A stretch of DNA of 39,695 bases from a bacterium. Its GTDB lineage: Bacteria > Actinomycetota > Acidimicrobiia > Spongiisociales > ZC4RG35. The position numbers were made by a program, and so were the translations under genes. The stretch covers positions 1 through 39,695 of the forward strand of contig JAPPLW010000054.1 of assembly GCA_028819345.1 (NCBI GenBank). The letters run 5' to 3'. A model generated the notes under the pieces. It was not told the DNA's origin and did no database searches. It saw only the letters and a program-made list of their open reading frames with translations. Shown in pieces: positions 17,774 to 27,220 of this stretch (positions within the stretch are counted from its first letter, which is position 1; every line of letters starts with the position of its first letter).

Positions 17774-17818
17774 CAAGTTGACTCTACAAGTGCCGCGGTT
17801 GTAACGAGGAGCGGGGTG

Positions 17819-18391
17819 TCAGCTGATTGCTCCCTCAACCCGGAGCAGGCGCCTCTTCCGCTCAGCACCTCCCAATCCGTAGTGGCCGATCCGGCCATCG
17901 GAGAGCACCACCCGATGGCAGGGGATCACCAGGGGAACGGGATTGCGGGCCATGGTTTGGCCCACCGCCCTGGCAGCGCCGGGACGTCCGGTCCGGTTGG
18001 CCAGCCATCCGTAGGAGCGCGTCTCACCGCGGGGGATGGCCGCGGTCTGCTCCAGCACCAGTCGCTGGAAAGAGGTCACGGATCGAAAGTCCACCGGCAA
18101 AGCCCCGGGAGTGCCCTCCGCCAATGCCCGGATGATCAGATCCTCCCAGTCTCGGGGGGGACGAGCCTCCAGGAGAGATCTTCGGAAGCGGTCCGCGAAG
18201 CGTTCTTGGAACCCTTCGGTGAACAGGTCCACGGCCGAAACGCCCAACGGGTTGAAGGCCACCACCACCGATCCCAACGGTGACTCGAACACCCTGAAGC
18301 CGTCGGAGAGTCCGGTCCCCAGCGCCACTCCGTCCGACACTCCGCTCGGCGCTGGGACCGAGAGTCGTTCCAACTTCTGTTCCAGGGTCAT
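17819..18391 (-). CDS. ogt: Methylated-DNA-protein-cysteine S-methyltransferase
   Basis: This 190-residue protein has the active-site PCHR (Cys158 in VIPCHRVV), the helix-turn-helix RGETRSYGWLANRTGRPGAARAVG and the C-terminal YGLGGAERKRRLL. It removes alkyl groups from O6-alkylguanine to its own Cys, a suicide repair reaction. The N-terminal domain (SPLGSVVVAFNPLGVSAVDL) is the usual ribonuclease-H-like half, preceded by an unusual 30-residue leader. Its start overlaps the end of the sigma factor gene by four bases. Confidence 0.92.
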   Translation of the reverse strand: MTLEQKLERLSVPAPSGVSDGVALGTGLSDGFRVFESPLGSVVVAFNPLGVSAVDLFTEGFQERFADRFRRSLLEARPPRDWEDLIIRALAEGTPGALPVDFRSVTSFQRLVLEQTAAIPRGETRSYGWLANRTGRPGAARAVGQTMARNPVPLVIPCHRVVLSDGRIGHYGLGGAERKRRLLRVEGAIS

Positions 18392-18921
18392 ATTCGTTCC
18401 TCCTCCTTGGTTTCTTCCTCGATGATCGACCGTAATCGGGCCAGTCCCCGGCTGACGTCACTCCGGACGGTGTTCGCCGGTCTGCCGGTGACCTCCGACA
18501 TCTCCCGGTAGGTGAGTCCCGCCACATGGCGCAAGATCACCGCCTGCCTCTGGGCGGGCGGCAGCCGTGTCCACCGCCTGCGCCAAGCTTCCGAGTCGGG
18601 AGGTTCCTCCGGAAGGTATCCGGCTTCCTCCAACCGCGCCGGCTTCGGCCGCCTGGACTCTGCGCGGACTTCGTTGCGCACCAGGTTGAGGGCGATCGTC
18701 CAGACCCAGCCTCGCAACCGCATGGCTTGAATGCGTTCGGGAGGATAGGTTCTCATGGCGCGGTACGCCCGGATGAAAGCCTCTTGGGTCAGGTCTTCGG
18801 CGCGATGGTGATCGCCGGTCAGTTGGCGCAGCCCGCTGAAAACGCCGCGTTGAAGGCGGCACACCAAGTCGGGGAAGGCCTCGTCCAGATCGGATGCCAG
18901 GGACCTGGCTAAATCGTCCAT
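18388..18921 (-). CDS. ECF-type RNA polymerase sigma factor
   Basis: 177 residues. Region 2 contains GDHHRAEDLTQEAFIRAYRAM and RLRGWVWTIALNLVRNEVR. Region 4 contains LPPAQRQAVILRHVAGLTYREMSEVTGRPANTVRSDVSRGLARL. There is no region 3, as in extracytoplasmic-function sigma factors, and no anti-sigma gene is adjacent. It is translationally coupled to ogt (ATGA overlap), so the two are expressed together. The gap to the divergent LigD gene (18922-19049) contains the likely promoters, but I could not define one with confidence. Confidence 0.88.
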   Translation of the reverse strand: MDDLARSLASDLDEAFPDLVCRLQRGVFSGLRQLTGDHHRAEDLTQEAFIRAYRAMRTYPPERIQAMRLRGWVWTIALNLVRNEVRAESRRPKPARLEEAGYLPEEPPDSEAWRRRWTRLPPAQRQAVILRHVAGLTYREMSEVTGRPANTVRSDVSRGLARLRSIIEEETKEEERI

Positions 18922-19049
18922 CTATTTAAAAGAACACCCGCCGGGCCGTTTCCGTTGCACCCTTTTGGCGGGCGACTCTTGGGGGTGGGAAACCGGCCGG
19001 TCTTGAAGAGTTACGAAGCAACCTCCCAGATAAGCTACCGTGTTCGGTG

Positions 19050-20054
19050 ATGGCCGATGTGACCATGGTTGAGCTTGCCGGAGAGGAGGTGAGGATCTCC
19101 AGCCCGTCCCGGGTCGTCTTTCCCAGACAGCGTTGGACCAAGATGGACGTGGTGGAGCACTTTGTGTCATGCGCGGAGGGCGCCCTACGAGGAGTGAGCA
19201 ACCGCCCGACCATGCTCAAGCGCTACATGAAGGGAGTGGAACAGCCTCCCATCTACCAGAAGAGGGCTCAGAAGAGAACCCCTTTCAAGACCGTTGACAT
19301 CCGGTTCCCTTCCCAGCGGCCGGGGGTGATGAACGTGCCCACCATCGCGGCCGACATCATCCGGCTGGCCCAGCTGGGATGTCTGGATTTCCATCCCTGG
19401 CCGGTCCGGGCCGACGACATAGATCACCCCGACGAGTTGCGATTCGACTTCGATCCCACTCCCGGCTTCGGGTTCGCCCAGGTGAAGGAGGCAGCCTTGG
19501 CGGCGGGTTCGCTGCTGGAGGAAGTGGGCCTGCGGGGATGGCCCAAGACCTCGGGCAGTCGCGGCATCCATGTGTATGTGCGGATAGAACGCCAATACGA
19601 CTTCCACCACACCCGCCGGGCGGTACTGGCCTTCGCCAGGGAATTGGAGAGGCGCCTTCCCGGGCTGGTCACCACCAAATGGTGGAAGGAGGAGCGCAAG
19701 GGAATCTTCTTGGACTACAACCAGAACGCGCGGGACAAGACGGTCTCGTCCGCCTATGGGGTGCGCCCCACGGGTTATGTCTCCGCTCCCCTGACTTGGG
19801 CCGAGTTGCCCGACGTGGAGATCGAGGACTTCCCGATGGACCGGTTTGCTGACCGCTACCGGGAGGTCGGCGACCTGACCGAGGGGGTAGATCAGTCGGC
19901 GGGCGAGATCCATACTCTCCTGGAGTGGGTGGTTCGCGACGAGGAGGAGTTCGGCTTGGGAGACGCGCCGTGGCCTCCCCACTATCCGAAACAGCCGGGA
20001 GAGCCTCCCCGGGTCCAACCCTCCCGTCAGCGCCGCGCCGACCACGAGTACTGA
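19050..20054 (+). CDS. LigD-type DNA primase/polymerase (PolDom)
   Basis: 334 residues from ATG 19050 (GTG 19047 directly before is an alternative). The archaeo-eukaryotic primase motifs of LigD polymerase domains are present: motif I in LRFDFDPTPGFGFAQVK, the SGSRGIHVYV His motif and motif III around GIFLDYNQNARDKTVSSAYG. There is no ligase or nuclease domain; in Actinobacteria these are often encoded separately. Known members fill gaps with ribonucleotides or deoxynucleotides during Ku/LigD end joining or base-excision repair. The basic tail (PSRQRRADHEY) is probably flexible. It converges on dcd with a 34-base gap. Confidence 0.9.
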   Translation: MADVTMVELAGEEVRISSPSRVVFPRQRWTKMDVVEHFVSCAEGALRGVSNRPTMLKRYMKGVEQPPIYQKRAQKRTPFKTVDIRFPSQRPGVMNVPTIAADIIRLAQLGCLDFHPWPVRADDIDHPDELRFDFDPTPGFGFAQVKEAALAAGSLLEEVGLRGWPKTSGSRGIHVYVRIERQYDFHHTRRAVLAFARELERRLPGLVTTKWWKEERKGIFLDYNQNARDKTVSSAYGVRPTGYVSAPLTWAELPDVEIEDFPMDRFADRYREVGDLTEGVDQSAGEIHTLLEWVVRDEEEFGLGDAPWPPHYPKQPGEPPRVQPSRQRRADHEY

Positions 20055-20088
20055 GGGAGCCGCCGCCGAACCGGAGGGGCGCTCGGAC

Positions 20089-20661
20089 CTAACCGGGGTT
20101 TCGAAAGTCTCGGTGGCTCCGGCTGGCGGTGGGTCCCGTTTGGCCCTGGTACTTCGACCCGATCACCCCGCTGCCGTAGGGATTGTCGGCCGGGGTGGTC
20201 ATCTGGTAGAAGCTGATCTGCCCGATCCGCATCCCGGGATAGATGGCTATGGGAAGCTGGGCGACGTTGGACAGTTCCAGGGTGAGGTGTCCGTTGAAAC
20301 CAGGGTCCACAAACCCGGCTGTGGAGTGGATCAACAGACCCAGCCGTCCCAGGCTGGATTTTCCTTCCAGTCGAGCTACTACATCATCTCCCAGCCGTAC
20401 CCGTTCAAGGGTGGCGCCCAGGGCGAACTCCCCGGGATGGAGGATAAAGTGGTGATCCGGATTCACCTCATGGACAGAAGTGAGATCTTCCTGAGGCTGG
20501 CGGGGATCTATGTGGGGATAGAGATGGTTGGCGAAGACACGAAAAGTCGGCGCCACCCTGAGGTCCACGCTGGAAGGTTGCACGTGTGATTCCTCGTAGG
20601 GATCGATCTCGATCCGGCCTTCCGCCAAGGCTTCCTTTATCGATCGGTCAGAGAAGATCAC
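20089..20661 (-). CDS. dcd: dCTP deaminase (possibly bifunctional dCTP deaminase/dUTPase)
   Basis: This 190-residue protein starts [22 protein letters not shown]. It contains QPSSVDLRV, the nucleotide motif [23 protein letters not shown] and the catalytic Glu in GHLTLELSN, ending in [13 protein letters not shown]. Dcd makes dUTP from dCTP for dTMP synthesis; the bifunctional form goes directly to dUMP. The C-terminus fits either form. The gene is monocistronic, downstream of the convergent LigD gene. Confidence 0.94.
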   Translation of the reverse strand: MIFSDRSIKEALAEGRIEIDPYEESHVQPSSVDLRVAPTFRVFANHLYPHIDPRQPQEDLTSVHEVNPDHHFILHPGEFALGATLERVRLGDDVVARLEGKSSLGRLGLLIHSTAGFVDPGFNGHLTLELSNVAQLPIAIYPGMRIGQISFYQMTTPADNPYGSGVIGSKYQGQTGPTASRSHRDFRNPG

Positions 20662-20706
20662 GGGTGCTCCCTACCTTGGGAACGATCACGGGCCAATTCT
20701 GGAGGG

Positions 20707-20733
20707 GATGGCGGCAGAAAGCCCGCCGCCATC
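20707..20733 (-). terminator. Stem-loop after the M16 protease gene
   Basis: GATGGCGGC (20707-20715) and GCCGCCATC (20725-20733) form a perfect 9-bp GC-rich stem with a 9-base loop. It lies 20 bases past the stop of the leftward M16 gene. No U-tract follows on the minus strand, so it may be a transcript-end hairpin or a weak terminator. Confidence 0.45.
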
Positions 20734-20752
20734 GCTTCACAGAGTGACAACC

Positions 20753-23700
20753 TTACCCACTTCCATTGGGGTTGGCGGTGGGCACCCGGACGATCTCCAC
20801 GCGCCCTTCCCGGTCGTAGAGAATGGCGGCCATGGACTTCACCGAGGCCACCGTGACTGCATCCAGTTCCTCCAGAGAGTTCTGGGAGGTGGCAAGGTCC
20901 GCGTCGTCGAGGTGCAGCCTGCTGATGAGGGTGCTGAGCAGTGCGCCGTTGCTGGGTTCAGTGTAGTCGGCCCGGAGAACTGACTTGGCCTGTTCCAGTT
21001 CTTCGGGGGTGGGCCCGTTTGCAACGAGGTCGGCCAGGATCGAGAGTACCCGATTGTAGGCAGCCTGGTAACCGTCGGCATCCACGGTGAAGAACAGGTC
21101 GGAGTAGACAGTGGGCCTGGGCGTCAGGGACACTGCAATGTCAACTCCCGCAATGTATGAGGCGCCCAGTTCTTCACGGACCAACCGCCAGAGGCGGTCA
21201 TCAAGGATCACATCCAGTGCGCGGGCATTGACTCGATCGGACAGGTGAGCGGAAATGGCCGTGTCGTGGTACATCTGCAGTACGGCGCTCATGTCTGCGG
21301 TTACCGGGATCTCCCGCTGCACCAACTCGGTGGGCGCAGGTCGGTGGCGGTCCACGAAGGTGTCGGGATCGCCGGCGGGGAGGGTCCCGATGTAATGGCG
21401 GGCCAGTCGCTCCACCTCTTCGGCGCTGGCGTCTCCCACGACCGCCAGCATCATGTCGTCCACATCACCCAGGCGCTCCTGGTAGTAGCTGAGGAACGTA
21501 TCGGGGCTCAGGGTGGCCAGTTGTTCCCTGGTGGCGTAGGGGTGGTGCCACTCGGTACCGAAGCGGGCCTCGTTGTAGGCCACCCATGCCTTCCAGGCAG
21601 GGTTCACTTCCGCAAATGACGTGCGGATGGCGGTGCTGTTGAAGGCCTGACCGAAGGCGAGATCGTCCACCCGGGGGGCTGTGACAGCCAGGTGCAGGAG
21701 TTGGAACAGCGTCTCCAGGTCTTCGGGGTTGGCGCCGCCGTCAAAGCCTTCGGTTCTTTCATTGATGGCCGCGCTCAGGCCGGCGGTGCTCTCCCCGAGA
21801 AACCGGTCCATCTGCAGTTTGCTCAGATTACCGAACCCACTTCCGAACACCGCTTCCACCGCTCGAAAAGCCAGAGCCCGGGCTCCCGGATAGAGCGTCG
21901 ACCATCCCCCCAGGGACCGCGCCCTGATGTTGACCGTCGCCTCTTCGATGTCTGAGTAGACGAACACGACCCGTGCTCCGTTGGCGAACTCCCACTCGGT
22001 GGCGTCCAGCACCCCGAGTGTCCGGGTGGCAACCGGACTGACCGGCACGGGGACCTCCATCAACCTGTCGATCTCGGGTTCGATCGGCGGCGGCTCGCTC
22101 CGGGGTCCGGCAGTATCCACGGCGGCTTCCAGGGCGGCCGGCGTAGGCACGCTGGCCTCGTCGGGACCCACTGCCAGGACAATCAGGCCTGCTCGGTTCA
22201 TCAGCCAGCGGAAGTGTTCGGTCAACTCATCGGCGGTTACACCTTCCAACAAGGCTGAGAGCCGGTCGTAGCGTTGCTGGGGCGCGCTTGTGTCCACGCC
22301 GGACAGGAAGTGGGCGACATAGATACCCGCATACTCGACATCCCTGGTCGAAGCGGCATTGTCCAGTTGTTGCTGCAATGCAGTGGTGTACGCCTCGGTG
22401 GCGCGGGCCACGTCGTCGTCGTTGAAGCCGTACCGCTGGACCGTTTGCAACACCGAGACGTAGTCTCTCGAGGCCGTGTCGAGGTTTTCGCCCTGCCAGC
22501 TGGTGCCGTAGTAACGCAGGCTACGGTTGTAGTTGAACACAAAGAATTCGGGCACGTCCACCTGGGTCAGTTCACCGCGGTAAAAGGCGTCCTCGAGGCG
22601 GTTCTGGACCATGGTGGCCGCCAGGCTCTCCAACAATAGGAGACGCTCCCCACCCACGGTGGAGTAATCGAACGTCGGGATGCGTATGTCGAGCGATATG
22701 AAGGATAAACCGTATTCGTCGTCGGTCACCACGTCGTAGGAGGACGCCCGGTCGGGGCTGAGTTCACCAATGGAGAACTCCGGTGGGGTACCGGCCTCAA
22801 TCGACCCGAAATGCTCCTCCACCAGAGCGAACAGTTCGTCAACAGGCCGGTCACCGACCACCACGATCGCCATGTTCGACGGCACATACCAGGTCTCGTA
22901 GAACTCCCGCAGGTCCTCGGCGGTGATCGACTCGACACCGGCTGCCGTCCCGATCGGGGTGTAGCCCTCATACGGTGTCCCCTGGGTATACACCCGGTCG
23001 AACTCGGCCGAGATCTGTCCACTGGCAGTTGCAGTTCGGAAACGCACCTCATCCAGTACCACACCACGCTCCGACTCCACCTCCTCGGGTTCCATAAGCG
23101 CGGCATGGCCCAACTGCGACAGCAAGTGCAACGCCGTGTTGACATTCCCCACGGGATCCGTGGTGATATTGACGTCAAAAACGGTCTCGTCATAACTGAC
23201 ATAAGCATTTGCATCCGGACCGAACTCCACCCCAAGCTCCCTGAGGGTGCTGCTGAACTCCTCGGTCGTGTAGTCCTCGGTCCCCCTGAAGACCATGTGC
23301 TCCACGAAATGGGCCAGACCCAACCCCGGTTCGGGGTCGTTAACCGACCCGGCATTCACCACCAGTTTTAGCGACACGCTGTTGCCCGGTTTGTCGTTCT
23401 CTCGTACGTAGTAGGTGTAGCCGTTGTCGAGAGTGCCCACCCGGACCGCCGGGTCGATCGGTAGCGGGGTCGAGTCCAATGCAGGCTGGTAACCGGGCCG
23501 GGCCACCAGCCCAGCGGCCCGCGCCAGGAAACTCGCCATCTGGGCGCGGGTCACTTGCTGGGAGGGACAGAACAGGAACGGGTCGGCCGAGCAACCCGTG
23601 GTCAGTCCGTCGGCGGCGAGAGCATTGATGTCGGGTGCGTTCTCGACGCCCTCCAGGTCCCCGAACCCGACATAGCCGGCCGGCCGGGAGTTGAAGGCGC

Positions 23701-24151
23701 GGACCAGCGCCGTGGCGATCTCGGCCCGGGTGATGGCCTCCTCTGGACAGAACCCGAGGGGGTCCTCCGAGCACGCCTCCATGATGCCCTGGTCGACCAA
23801 CCGCTCGATGTGGGGCGCCGCCCAGGTGATCCCAGCGTCCAGGTCGCCGAACCGTGCGGTCGCCGCTTCCTGGCCGGGGTCGAAACCGAAACCGTATGCC
23901 ACCCTGGAGAGCCACACCGCCGCCACCCAGCGCTGCACGGGCTCGTTGGGACAGAAGTTTCCTTCTTCGCAATCCGTGTCGATAAACAGTCCTATGGCCT
24001 GCAGGGCCTCGATCGCCGGCGCGTGGGCCGTCTGAGGGGAGACATCGTCATAGGCGCCACCGTCGGCGGCCATTACAGGGGTGGCCAAGAGGGTCGCAAG
24101 GAGTGTCAGGGCAATGAAAAGGGTTAGCAGCCGGGATGATCTAACCAGCAC
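20753..24151 (-). CDS. Exported M16 (pitrilysin-type) zinc protease with three Cys-containing SLH-like repeats
   Basis: 1132 residues, start GTG 24151 with GGAGGA seven bases upstream. A signal peptide (hydrophobic residues 8-28, cut likely after VMA) precedes three SLH-like repeats (about 30-215), each with a Cys pair: CEEGNFCP, CSEDPLGFCP and CSADPFLFCP. The first M16 domain has the inverted zinc motif HFVEH (281-285) and a third ligand, Glu361, in ESERGVVLDE. The remaining M16 domains (about 450-640 and 740-1110) lack the motif and should form the closed chamber typical of single-chain pitrilysins. It is probably cell-surface attached and degrades peptides outside the membrane. The same SLH module is in the propeller protein at 7.8-10.2 kb. 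Confidence 0.92.
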   Translation of the reverse strand: MLVRSSRLLTLFIALTLLATLLATPVMAADGGAYDDVSPQTAHAPAIEALQAIGLFIDTDCEEGNFCPNEPVQRWVAAVWLSRVAYGFGFDPGQEAATARFGDLDAGITWAAPHIERLVDQGIMEACSEDPLGFCPEEAITRAEIATALVRAFNSRPAGYVGFGDLEGVENAPDINALAADGLTTGCSADPFLFCPSQQVTRAQMASFLARAAGLVARPGYQPALDSTPLPIDPAVRVGTLDNGYTYYVRENDKPGNSVSLKLVVNAGSVNDPEPGLGLAHFVEHMVFRGTEDYTTEEFSSTLRELGVEFGPDANAYVSYDETVFDVNITTDPVGNVNTALHLLSQLGHAALMEPEEVESERGVVLDEVRFRTATASGQISAEFDRVYTQGTPYEGYTPIGTAAGVESITAEDLREFYETWYVPSNMAIVVVGDRPVDELFALVEEHFGSIEAGTPPEFSIGELSPDRASSYDVVTDDEYGLSFISLDIRIPTFDYSTVGGERLLLLESLAATMVQNRLEDAFYRGELTQVDVPEFFVFNYNRSLRYYGTSWQGENLDTASRDYVSVLQTVQRYGFNDDDVARATEAYTTALQQQLDNAASTRDVEYAGIYVAHFLSGVDTSAPQQRYDRLSALLEGVTADELTEHFRWLMNRAGLIVLAVGPDEASVPTPAALEAAVDTAGPRSEPPPIEPEIDRLMEVPVPVSPVATRTLGVLDATEWEFANGARVVFVYSDIEEATVNIRARSLGGWSTLYPGARALAFRAVEAVFGSGFGNLSKLQMDRFLGESTAGLSAAINERTEGFDGGANPEDLETLFQLLHLAVTAPRVDDLAFGQAFNSTAIRTSFAEVNPAWKAWVAYNEARFGTEWHHPYATREQLATLSPDTFLSYYQERLGDVDDMMLAVVGDASAEEVERLARHYIGTLPAGDPDTFVDRHRPAPTELVQREIPVTADMSAVLQMYHDTAISAHLSDRVNARALDVILDDRLWRLVREELGASYIAGVDIAVSLTPRPTVYSDLFFTVDADGYQAAYNRVLSILADLVANGPTPEELEQAKSVLRADYTEPSNGALLSTLISRLHLDDADLATSQNSLEELDAVTVASVKSMAAILYDREGRVEIVRVPTANPNGSG

Positions 24152-24297
24152 AGAAGTCCTCCGGAAAAAGGGGTCAGGAATGGCTATATATCGTAGTGCA
24201 CAACCAGCGCTACCGGACCATCGGAGAGCGATGGTTCCGCCCGAGGGATCCCGGTTCAGGCAACCGAACGCAGGTGTCGCAAATACAGATCCGAGAA

Positions 24298-24371
24298 TGG
24301 AGCGGGTGAGGGGAATCGAACCCCCACTCCGAGCTTGGGAAGCTCGTGTTCTGCCATTGAACTACACCCGC
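24298..24371 (-). tRNA. tRNA-Gly (CCC anticodon), CCA encoded
   Basis: On the minus strand the acceptor GCGGGTG (from 24371) pairs with CACCCGC (24302-24308). A D arm, an anticodon arm CGAGC-TTCCCAA-GCTCG with CCC at 24337-24339, and a T arm with TTCGATT are all present. The discriminator base is U, as in bacterial tRNA-Gly, and CCA is encoded at 24298-24300. It is 74 bases with CCA. A small CCATCG/CGATGG hairpin lies at 24218-24234 between it and the M16 gene. Confidence 0.95.
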
Positions 24372-24426
24372 CGGCCAAGAGTTCCTTAGTCTAGAGAGGC
24401 GCCCCAAGCGTGTGGGGAGGAGGGTC

Positions 24427-25275
24427 TCAGGACCCGGCGGACGGGAACGTGTACTGGAACACCCCGCCGGTGCGGACCATCTCGGCGGCGATGGCGTCGG
24501 CGTGTTCGATGAAACGCCGCAGCATGGCATTGACCTGGTCGGGAACATCCTGAAGGGCCTTGTGCCCGGAGCCCACCGTCTTTCCGATCACGACCTGTGG
24601 ACAGAGTTCCCTCAGCCAGTCGAAGTCCACGCCAGGCTGGCCGCAGTCGATGTACAGATAGGGGCATCTCACCTTGGGCAGCACCGGGACGGGGTCGAAT
24701 CGAGTCATGGTCTGCCAGCCGTTGACCAGCACGAAATCAGGGACGTGCGCCATTCTTTCCATGAAGGACTCCGCATGAGCGGGGTCGGTGGATAGATAGG
24801 CGGCGCCGATGAACGTGAACAGCGCTTCCCGAAGGGGGCCTCCATGGACCATCAGATGATTGAAGGGGTCGATGTAGTTCTTGGTCCACCCCGGGGCGTT
24901 GCTGGGCGAGTCGAGGCTGGCGATCGCTCCCACCAGATCGGGGTGCCGGGCGGCGGCGCTGATCACCACCTGTCCTCCCATGCTCTGGCCGATCAGAACG
25001 GGTTTGTTCAATCCAAGGTGGCGAATCAACTCGGCTACATGGTCGGCATGCTCGTACATGCTGACGTACCGATCAGACTGGTCGCTCTCGCCCGTGTTGC
25101 CAATCAGATCGACAGCGATGCAGCGGTGTCTGGGAGAGAAGTATTCCTCCTGGAGTCCGAATCCTCCCCGGCTGCCGTACACGCCGTGGACGAAGATGAT
25201 GGCCGGATCGCCCGAACCCATCTCGTGGTAGGCCATCCGTTGGCCGCCCGCGGTGGTGAACCATTTGGTGTCCAT
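24427..25275 (-). CDS. Alpha/beta-fold hydrolase
   Basis: 282 residues. The nucleophile elbow is GQSMGG (Ser98), the oxyanion-hole motif is FVHGVYGS, and the catalytic His is in GSGHKALQDVP near the C-terminus. The N-terminus is MDTKWFTTAGGQRMAYHEMG. The substrate is unknown; esterase, lactonase and C-C hydrolase activities are all possible in this fold. It is the last of three leftward genes after the hydantoinase B fragment and the Gfo/Idh gene, which may form one catabolic unit. Confidence 0.85.
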   Translation of the reverse strand: MDTKWFTTAGGQRMAYHEMGSGDPAIIFVHGVYGSRGGFGLQEEYFSPRHRCIAVDLIGNTGESDQSDRYVSMYEHADHVAELIRHLGLNKPVLIGQSMGGQVVISAAARHPDLVGAIASLDSPSNAPGWTKNYIDPFNHLMVHGGPLREALFTFIGAAYLSTDPAHAESFMERMAHVPDFVLVNGWQTMTRFDPVPVLPKVRCPYLYIDCGQPGVDFDWLRELCPQVVIGKTVGSGHKALQDVPDQVNAMLRRFIEHADAIAAEMVRTGGVFQYTFPSAGS

Positions 25276-25336
25276 CTGGCAGGTCAGTCTACCTCCGGCG
25301 GCCCCTCAGGGTCACTTGGACGATCGACGAGTGCCG

Positions 25337-26455
25337 TCAAACCCCGACGGCCACCCTTCGGCCTTCGCGGCTCGAGGTCATAACTGCGTCAATGACCCTG
25401 TGGAGTTCCACTCCGTCATCGAAGTCGGGTCGGAAACGTCGTCCCTCCCGGATGGAATCGGCGAAGTCCTCCAGCGCTCTTGCCACGTTGTAGCCGGAGT
25501 CACTTTCGGTCAGGTCCGTGTCCGAGAAGTACTCGCCAGGGATCTCCACCTGTTCGAGATTGTCCGTCTCTCTTCGGCCCACCGACACTTTCAGGGGCCC
25601 CACCGACAACCTGACGGGGCTGAATTGGTAGTAGGAAGGCGCCCCCAGGAGGATCTGTCCCTCCTCTCCGAGGATTCGCAAGGAGTATCCCAGGGGAGGA
25701 GATGTGGTGTTGGAGGCGTAGGCAGTCCCGACCACTCCTCCTTCCAGTTCGGCGATGGCCATCACTGAGTCGGCGGTCTTCCACTCGAAGGTTCCCCCTT
25801 CGCTGAACACTCCCGGCGGCGAGAGGGTCATCTGAAGGCCGGAGATGTTTACCACGTCACCCAGGATGAAGCGCACCGAGTCCATCACATGGCCGAACGC
25901 CACGAACAGTGCTCCGCTTGCCTCCTCATGACGCACCAGCCAAGCCCGGTCGGAGTCCACTTCGAACTTCGAGAGCATCTGGGAGACGACGAAGGAGAGA
26001 GGCCTGCCGATAGCCCCGTCGGCCAGGAGTTTGCGCGCCCACCCGACCGCCGGAGCGAAGCGGCCCTGCAACCCCACAGCAGTGGGGATTCCTCCCACTG
26101 CCGCTGCGGCCGCCATCTCCCGGCCCTCGGTGGTGTTCAGAGCCAGCGGCCATTCGCAAAACACCGGTTTGCCGGCTCGCAGCGCCGCCATGGACAGGGG
26201 ATGGTGCAGGCGTGGCCGGACCGCCACCGTCACCAGGTCCACCTCGGGGTCGTCGCACAATGCTTCCACACCCGCGTACCACTTTCGGGCGCCCCACTTC
26301 TCGGCGGCCGCCTTGGCGGTCTCCGGCCGGGTGGTGCATACGGCCTCCAACGTCAGTCCGGAAGAAGATTGGATGGCAGGCAGATGGGCCCGGTCGCCGA
26401 AACCGGGTGGGCTGGCGCCCACCACTCCCACTCGTACTGGTTGGTTGTTACTCAT
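25337..26455 (-). CDS. Gfo/Idh/MocA family protein with EWP in place of EKP
   Basis: 372 residues. An N-terminal Rossmann domain (VRVGVVGASPPGFGDRAHLPAI) binds NAD(P), followed by a C-terminal alpha/beta domain. The family's catalytic Lys motif (EKP) reads CEWPLAL here (Glu101-Trp102-Pro103). The EWP form is known from the Gal80-like branch, where the protein binds dinucleotide but may not be an ordinary dehydrogenase. The substrate is unknown. The gene lies 48 bases after the hydantoinase B fragment and 61 bases before the hydrolase, all leftward. Confidence 0.83.
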   Translation of the reverse strand: MSNNQPVRVGVVGASPPGFGDRAHLPAIQSSSGLTLEAVCTTRPETAKAAAEKWGARKWYAGVEALCDDPEVDLVTVAVRPRLHHPLSMAALRAGKPVFCEWPLALNTTEGREMAAAAAVGGIPTAVGLQGRFAPAVGWARKLLADGAIGRPLSFVVSQMLSKFEVDSDRAWLVRHEEASGALFVAFGHVMDSVRFILGDVVNISGLQMTLSPPGVFSEGGTFEWKTADSVMAIAELEGGVVGTAYASNTTSPPLGYSLRILGEEGQILLGAPSYYQFSPVRLSVGPLKVSVGRRETDNLEQVEIPGEYFSDTDLTESDSGYNVARALEDFADSIREGRRFRPDFDDGVELHRVIDAVMTSSREGRRVAVGV

Positions 26456-26503
26456 CGTTCATCCCTTTCCGCTAACGCCTGACGGCCGGACACCTGTTCC
26501 CGA

Positions 26504-27187
26504 CTATAAGTGACCCCGGCGCTCCGATCGGAGCGCCTCGGTGGCATTCTCGTCGATCCGATAGTCCTCCGGGAGGCGGACCATCCGTTCGGCCGGCCCG
26601 GTGTAGCGGATCACCACCCCGTAGTCCCGCTCCGCTCCGGCCGCCGAGATATATCCCTCCACCACATCGGCCAGCACCATGGCCGGGTCTCGGTCCAGAG
26701 GATCGCCGAATCCGCCGCCGCCGGGAAGGTTGAGTTGCACTCGCTGATCCGGCCGGAGCGTCAGCAGCGCCTTGGGCTGGCCCCTCTCTTGGCCGTCGAG
26801 GAGGAACTCCCCTCTTACGCCCGGCCCTCCTCCCAGCATCCCCTCCGGAGGATGGTTGATCCGGTCCACCATAGCCGAGACCGTCCATGCCTCCTCGGTG
26901 CGGCATCCCATCTCGGTGTACTGTCCAAGACCCCCCCGGTAGCAGCCCGGTCCTCCGGAGTCGGGACGGAGCTCCCGGCGGTGTTGGATCAGTGAGGAAA
27001 GGGTCTCCACGGCCTCGGCCGGCACACCCGCCACCCCGCTGGGGAAGCCCGTGGCGCTGAGGCCGTCCTTTCGCGCCCGGGCGCCTCCACCTCCGCACTG
27101 GAAGAGACTGAAGGTGAACAGGCTCTCCTGGTCGGCGGGCCGGCCCCGCCAGACGCTGATCCAGATCGGGTCTGATCCGGCCGCCAT
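26504..27187 (-). pseudogene. Hydantoinase B/oxoprolinase C-terminal fragment
   Basis: The 227 residues match the C-terminal part of HyuB-type subunits: CGGGGARARKDGLSATGFPSG, ELRPDSGGPGCYRGGLGQY and PGGGGFGDPLDRDP. Intact HyuB is about 550-600 residues, so the N-terminal 60% is missing. The upstream side of the similarity stops close to 27190-27220, exactly where a fragment of a peptide permease begins on the other strand. HyuB partners with HyuA in ATP-dependent opening of hydantoin or oxoproline rings; no hyuA is present. The fragment is probably non-functional or an assembly join. Confidence 0.8.
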
Positions 27188-27220
27188 CAGGGACTGATCA
27201 CCGCCGGGTTCGAGACCACC

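Noticed and set aside
24218-24234. CCATCG/CGATGG hairpin as an M16 operator
   Set aside because: A 6-bp stem with no other support. It could equally be a weak transcript-end hairpin of the tRNA.
24298-24371. tRNA-Gly as the integration site of the accessory region at 24.4-31 kb
   Set aside because: The accessory genes lie on the 5' side of the tRNA, and I found no integrase and no repeated 3' end.
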